From an uncultured Muribaculaceae bacterium (GTDB taxonomy: Bacteria; Bacteroidota; Bacteroidia; Bacteroidales; Muribaculaceae): a DNA stretch of 64,000 nt. The DNA lies in NCBI GenBank assembly GCA_910579675.1, contig CAJTUF010000014.1:1-64000 (forward strand). Direction: 5' to 3'. The translations under genes and the position numbers were made by a program. Position 1 is the first letter of the stretch. Every line of letters begins with the position of its first letter. A model generated the notes under the pieces. That model saw only the letters and a program-made list of their open reading frames with translations. It made no database searches and was not told the origin of the DNA. Positions 61,507-64,000 of the stretch are shown piece by piece.

Positions 61507-62343
61507 TCAGTCGGCGTGTGAGGCGGGGAGCAGTGTGCTCATCTGGGCGGCGAGCTTCGAGGCTTCGGCTGCCGCAGCCTCGGCAAAGTCGGGACCTTGT
61601 GAGGCGTAGATGATGCCGCGCGAGGAGTTGACCAGCAGACCGCAGTCGGGGGTCATGCCGTAGCGTGCCACCTCTTCGAGGCTTCCACCCTGGGCTCCTA
61701 CACCCGGCACAAGCAGGAAGCTCTCCGGAGCAACCTTGCGGATATCGGCAAACATAGCGCCGCGTGTGGCACCCACAACATACATCATCTCATCCTTTCC
61801 TGCCCATTGCGAGGATTTGAGAATCACATTTTCAAAAAGTCGGCGTCCGTCGCGATCTTCTATGAGCTGGAAGTCGTGTGAGCCCTTATTGGATGTAAGC
61901 GCAAGGAGCACCACCCACTTCCCTTCGTAGCCGAGGAAGGGGGTCACCGAGTCTTCGCCCATGTAGGGTGCCACAGTAATGGCGTCGACTCCGAGATGCT
62001 CGAAAAACGAACGCGCATAGAGCTGCGATGTATTGCCTATATCGCCGCGTTTGGCATCGGCTATGATAAACTGGTCGGGATAACGCTCGCGGATATACTT
62101 CACTGTCTCCTCAAGGGCAGTCCAACCCTTGGCTCCAAGACTCTCATAAAAAGCGAGATTGGGCTTATAGGCCACGCAATATGGTGCGGTGGCGTCAATG
62201 ATGGCCTTGTTGAATGCCGTGATCGGATCATCGGGGTGCGATTCAAGCACCGTCGAGGGTATCTTGCGGATATCGGTATCAAGCCCCACGCAGAGGAAGC
62301 TGCGCTTGGCAAAAATGTTGTCGATGAGTTGCTTGCGGTTCAT
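61507..62343 (-). CDS. pyrF: orotidine-5'-phosphate decarboxylase (type 2)
   Basis: A 278-residue enzyme for the last step of UMP synthesis. The catalytic DAKRGDIGNT motif lies in the first half, and YKPNLAFYES and VPGVGAQGGS also fit the longer subfamily of PyrF. The ATG at 62343 (MNRKQLIDNIF) matches the family start. An upstream ATG at 62394 would overlap the prfA stop as ATGA and add 17 unconserved residues, so it may be used for coupling. Confidence 0.94.
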   Translation of the reverse strand: MNRKQLIDNIFAKRSFLCVGLDTDIRKIPSTVLESHPDDPITAFNKAIIDATAPYCVAYKPNLAFYESLGAKGWTALEETVKYIRERYPDQFIIADAKRGDIGNTSQLYARSFFEHLGVDAITVAPYMGEDSVTPFLGYEGKWVVLLALTSNKGSHDFQLIEDRDGRRLFENVILKSSQWAGKDEMMYVVGATRGAMFADIRKVAPESFLLVPGVGAQGGSLEEVARYGMTPDCGLLVNSSRGIIYASQGPDFAEAAAAEASKLAAQMSTLLPASHAD

Positions 62344-62390
62344 TATATGCTGCGATAATTTGGTTTCTTGTAGTGGAGTGGGGTTTAATG

Positions 62391-63506
62391 TCATAAGGCA
62401 GCCTCCTGAAGGCGGGCGGCATTTTCGGCCACCGTGAGCTTATCGATCAGCTCCTGAATGTCGCCGTCGAGAAATGCCTGGAGGTTATAGGCTGTGTAGT
62501 TGATGCGATGGTCAGTTATGCGGGCCTGAGGGAAATTGTAGGTACGTATCTTGGCCGAGCGGTCGCCTGTCGACACGAGCGATTTGCGTCGCGAAGCTAT
62601 CTCGTCGGTGTACTTGCGGTGCTCGCGGTCGTAGATAAACGATCGCAGGCGGCTCAGCGCACGCTCTTTATTCTTGGGCTGGTCGCGGGTCTCGGTACAT
62701 TCGATCAATATCTCCTCGCTCTCGCCGGTGTTGGGATTGCGCCAGTTGTAGCGGAGGCGCACTCCGCTCTCCACCTTATTTACATTCTGGCCACCGGCAC
62801 CGCCTGAGCGGAAGGTGTCCCAGCGGATCTCGCCTTCATTGATAGTGACATCAAACGGCTCTGCCTCCGGAAGCACAGCCACCGTCGCAGCCGAAGTGTG
62901 CACTCGTCCCTGCGTCTCGGTGGCGGGAACACGCTGCACCCGATGAACGCCGCTCTCATACTTGAGGGTGCCATAGATACTGTCGCCTCCGCTGATGCGC
63001 ATGATTATCTCCTTGTAGCCGCCCGAAGCGCCTTCGGAGCATGACGACACAGCCACTGTCCACCCGCGGGTCTCGCAATAGCGTATATACATCTTGGCGA
63101 GATCGCCGGCAAAGAGCGCGGCCTCATCGCCGCCGGTACCCCCGCGTATCTCAAGGATAGCATTGCGGGCATCTTCCGGATCGGCCGGAATCAACAGCAT
63201 CTTTATCTCATCCTCCAGAGCCGGGATGGCGGCCTCGGCTCCGGCGAGCTCCTCGCGGGCCATGGCTTTGAGCTCGGCATCGCTATCACTGTCATTGATT
63301 ATGGCCCTTGCCTCGGAGGCTGAACCGAGCAGAGCACGGTAGCGACGAGTGGCCCCGACGAGCTTCTCCAGCTCGGCATATTCCTTGGTGAGACGGACAT
63401 AGCGCTGCATATCGGCCATCACGGCGGGGTCGGCCACAAGAGTGGCCACCTCGTCAAATCGGGCATCTATGCCATCGAGGCGTGCAAGAAGGCTGTTGGT
63501 TGACAT
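62391..63506 (-). CDS. prfA: peptide chain release factor 1
   Basis: A 371-residue RF1 that reads UAA and UAG. The PAT stop-recognition tripeptide is at 194-196 (RVPATETQGR) and the GGQ hydrolysis loop at 238-240 (SGGAGGQNVNKV). Length and motifs are normal. It starts a three-gene minus-strand unit and has a perfect promoter. Confidence 0.97.
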   Translation of the reverse strand: MSTNSLLARLDGIDARFDEVATLVADPAVMADMQRYVRLTKEYAELEKLVGATRRYRALLGSASEARAIINDSDSDAELKAMAREELAGAEAAIPALEDEIKMLLIPADPEDARNAILEIRGGTGGDEAALFAGDLAKMYIRYCETRGWTVAVSSCSEGASGGYKEIIMRISGGDSIYGTLKYESGVHRVQRVPATETQGRVHTSAATVAVLPEAEPFDVTINEGEIRWDTFRSGGAGGQNVNKVESGVRLRYNWRNPNTGESEEILIECTETRDQPKNKERALSRLRSFIYDREHRKYTDEIASRRKSLVSTGDRSAKIRTYNFPQARITDHRINYTAYNLQAFLDGDIQELIDKLTVAENAARLQEAAL

Positions 63507-63539
63507 TTCGTCGATATTGGATAGAACTGTTTATCACTG

Positions 63540-63571
63540 CAAAGATAACAAACCCCCGACATATCCACAAA
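63540..63571 (-). promoter_or_regulatory. promoter of prfA-pyrF-pgk
   Basis: On the minus strand TTTG (63571-63568), 20 bases, TATCTTTG (63547-63540): exact Bacteroidetes match, 34 bases upstream of prfA. Confidence 0.75.
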
Positions 63572-63650
63572 CTAATCCACATAAAAATCCGACATAAGGC
63601 ATGTGGTCAGCCCTGCCGGGCATACTTCTCCAAAAAAATTTACGGAATTT

Positions 63651-63682
63651 TTTCTTTAATCGCGAATATTTGTCTACTTTTG
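63651..63682 (+). promoter_or_regulatory. promoter of the carboxyltransferase gene
   Basis: TTTC (63651-63654), 20 bases, TACTTTTG (63675-63682). The -7 box is perfect and the -33 has one mismatch. It lies 59 bases upstream of the start. Confidence 0.6.
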
Positions 63683-63740
63683 CCACATCCCCACAGGGAC
63701 TCTCCGAATACCGACCAACCCATTTATATTTTTACATCTT

Positions 63741-64000
63741 ATGCCAACACGCAAGCTTAAGATCCGCGACCTGACACTGCGAGATGGTCAGCAGTCGCTC
63801 TTCGCTACCCGCCTTGACCAGGCCACCATCAACCGTCTGCTTCCCCTCTATGAGGACGCCGGATTCTATATCATGGAGGTCTGGGGTGGTGCCGTGCCCG
63901 ATTCCGTGATGCGTTATCTCGACGAATCGCCTTGGGAGCGGTTGCGCATTGCCTCCAAGGCTATGAAGGGCAAAAGTCTGCTCTCGGCCCTCTCCCGAGG
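63741..64000 (+). CDS. pyruvate/oxaloacetate carboxyltransferase, 5' part (cut by window end)
   Basis: The first 86 residues only. They read MPTRKLKIRDLTLRDGQQS, then ATRLDQATINRLLPLYEDAG and YIMEVWGGAVPDSVMRYLDE, in parts. RDLTLRDGQQSLFATR is the start motif of the HMGL-like carboxyltransferase domain of oxaloacetate decarboxylase alpha and pyruvate carboxylase subunit B. The gene continues past 64000, so any biotin domain or partner genes cannot be seen. Confidence 0.88.
   Translation, partial: MPTRKLKIRDLTLRDGQQSLFATRLDQATINRLLPLYEDAGFYIMEVWGGAVPDSVMRYLDESPWERLRIASKAMKGKSLLSALSR

Overview
The window reads as chromosome of a Bacteroidales bacterium. I infer this from the Bacteroidetes promoter form (TAnnTTTG as -7 box, several with TTTG exactly 20 bases upstream), a FeoA-FeoB fusion protein, a complete Bat (Bacteroides aerotolerance) operon, DUF6377 and DUF5106-type proteins, SusC/TonB-like barrels with carboxypeptidase-regulatory domains, and a Bacteroides-type DnaE. 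The high GC at third codon positions would fit Muribaculaceae better than Bacteroides itself, but that family assignment is a guess. Nearly all of the sequence is ordinary core chromosome. The only sign of mobile DNA is a decayed integrase beside tRNA-Glu.

Left part (1-20.7 kb): an ECF sigma factor cassette with an anti-sigma-like membrane protein, a small secreted protein and two related outer-membrane proteins (254-3591); dnaE and a thioredoxin (3701-7955); the integrase scar plus tRNA-Glu (8147-8999); a glycosyltransferase, an LptF/LptG-type permease and ribBA in one overlapping unit (9300-13299); an NlpC/P60 hydrolase on the other strand; etfB-etfA-acyl-CoA dehydrogenase (14595-18246); tRNA-Cys; a helical lipoprotein and a DcaP-like porin (18726-20704).

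Middle (20.9-42.8 kb): the Bat operon moxR, DUF58, a membrane protein, batA, batB, batC, batD, batE (20915-29617); a small conserved HTH protein; a glycosyltransferase overlapping feoAB (30154-33398); then a long, nearly gapless co-directional run with a DUF5106/thioredoxin-like protein, DoxX, mnmA, a bifunctional-nuclease-family protein, a nucleoside permease, rsmE, kdsA, a TPR protein and a DUF6377 membrane regulator.

Right part (42.9-64 kb): an [FeFe]-hydrogenase followed directly by all three maturases hydE, hydG and hydF (42970-48172), which is a self-contained H2-metabolism module. Then come a proline-rich lipoprotein, an outer-membrane barrel with a Gly/His-rich tail, a YbdG-like mechanosensitive channel, a TPR protein overlapping an M3 peptidase, a TonB-dependent receptor, the opposite-strand unit prfA-pyrF-pgk, and the start of a pyruvate/oxaloacetate carboxyltransferase.

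Energy metabolism links several blocks: hydrogenase, Etf/acyl-CoA dehydrogenase, ferrous iron import and the final carboxyltransferase all fit a strict fermentative anaerobe. I found no clearly new defence or mobile system. The best candidates for a second look are the chimeric relic at 8147-8794, the palindromes that sit on or near promoters, the Q/N/D tract of BatC, and the possible link between the DUF6377 regulator and the hydrogenase operon. All functional calls come from reading the sequence, without any database search.
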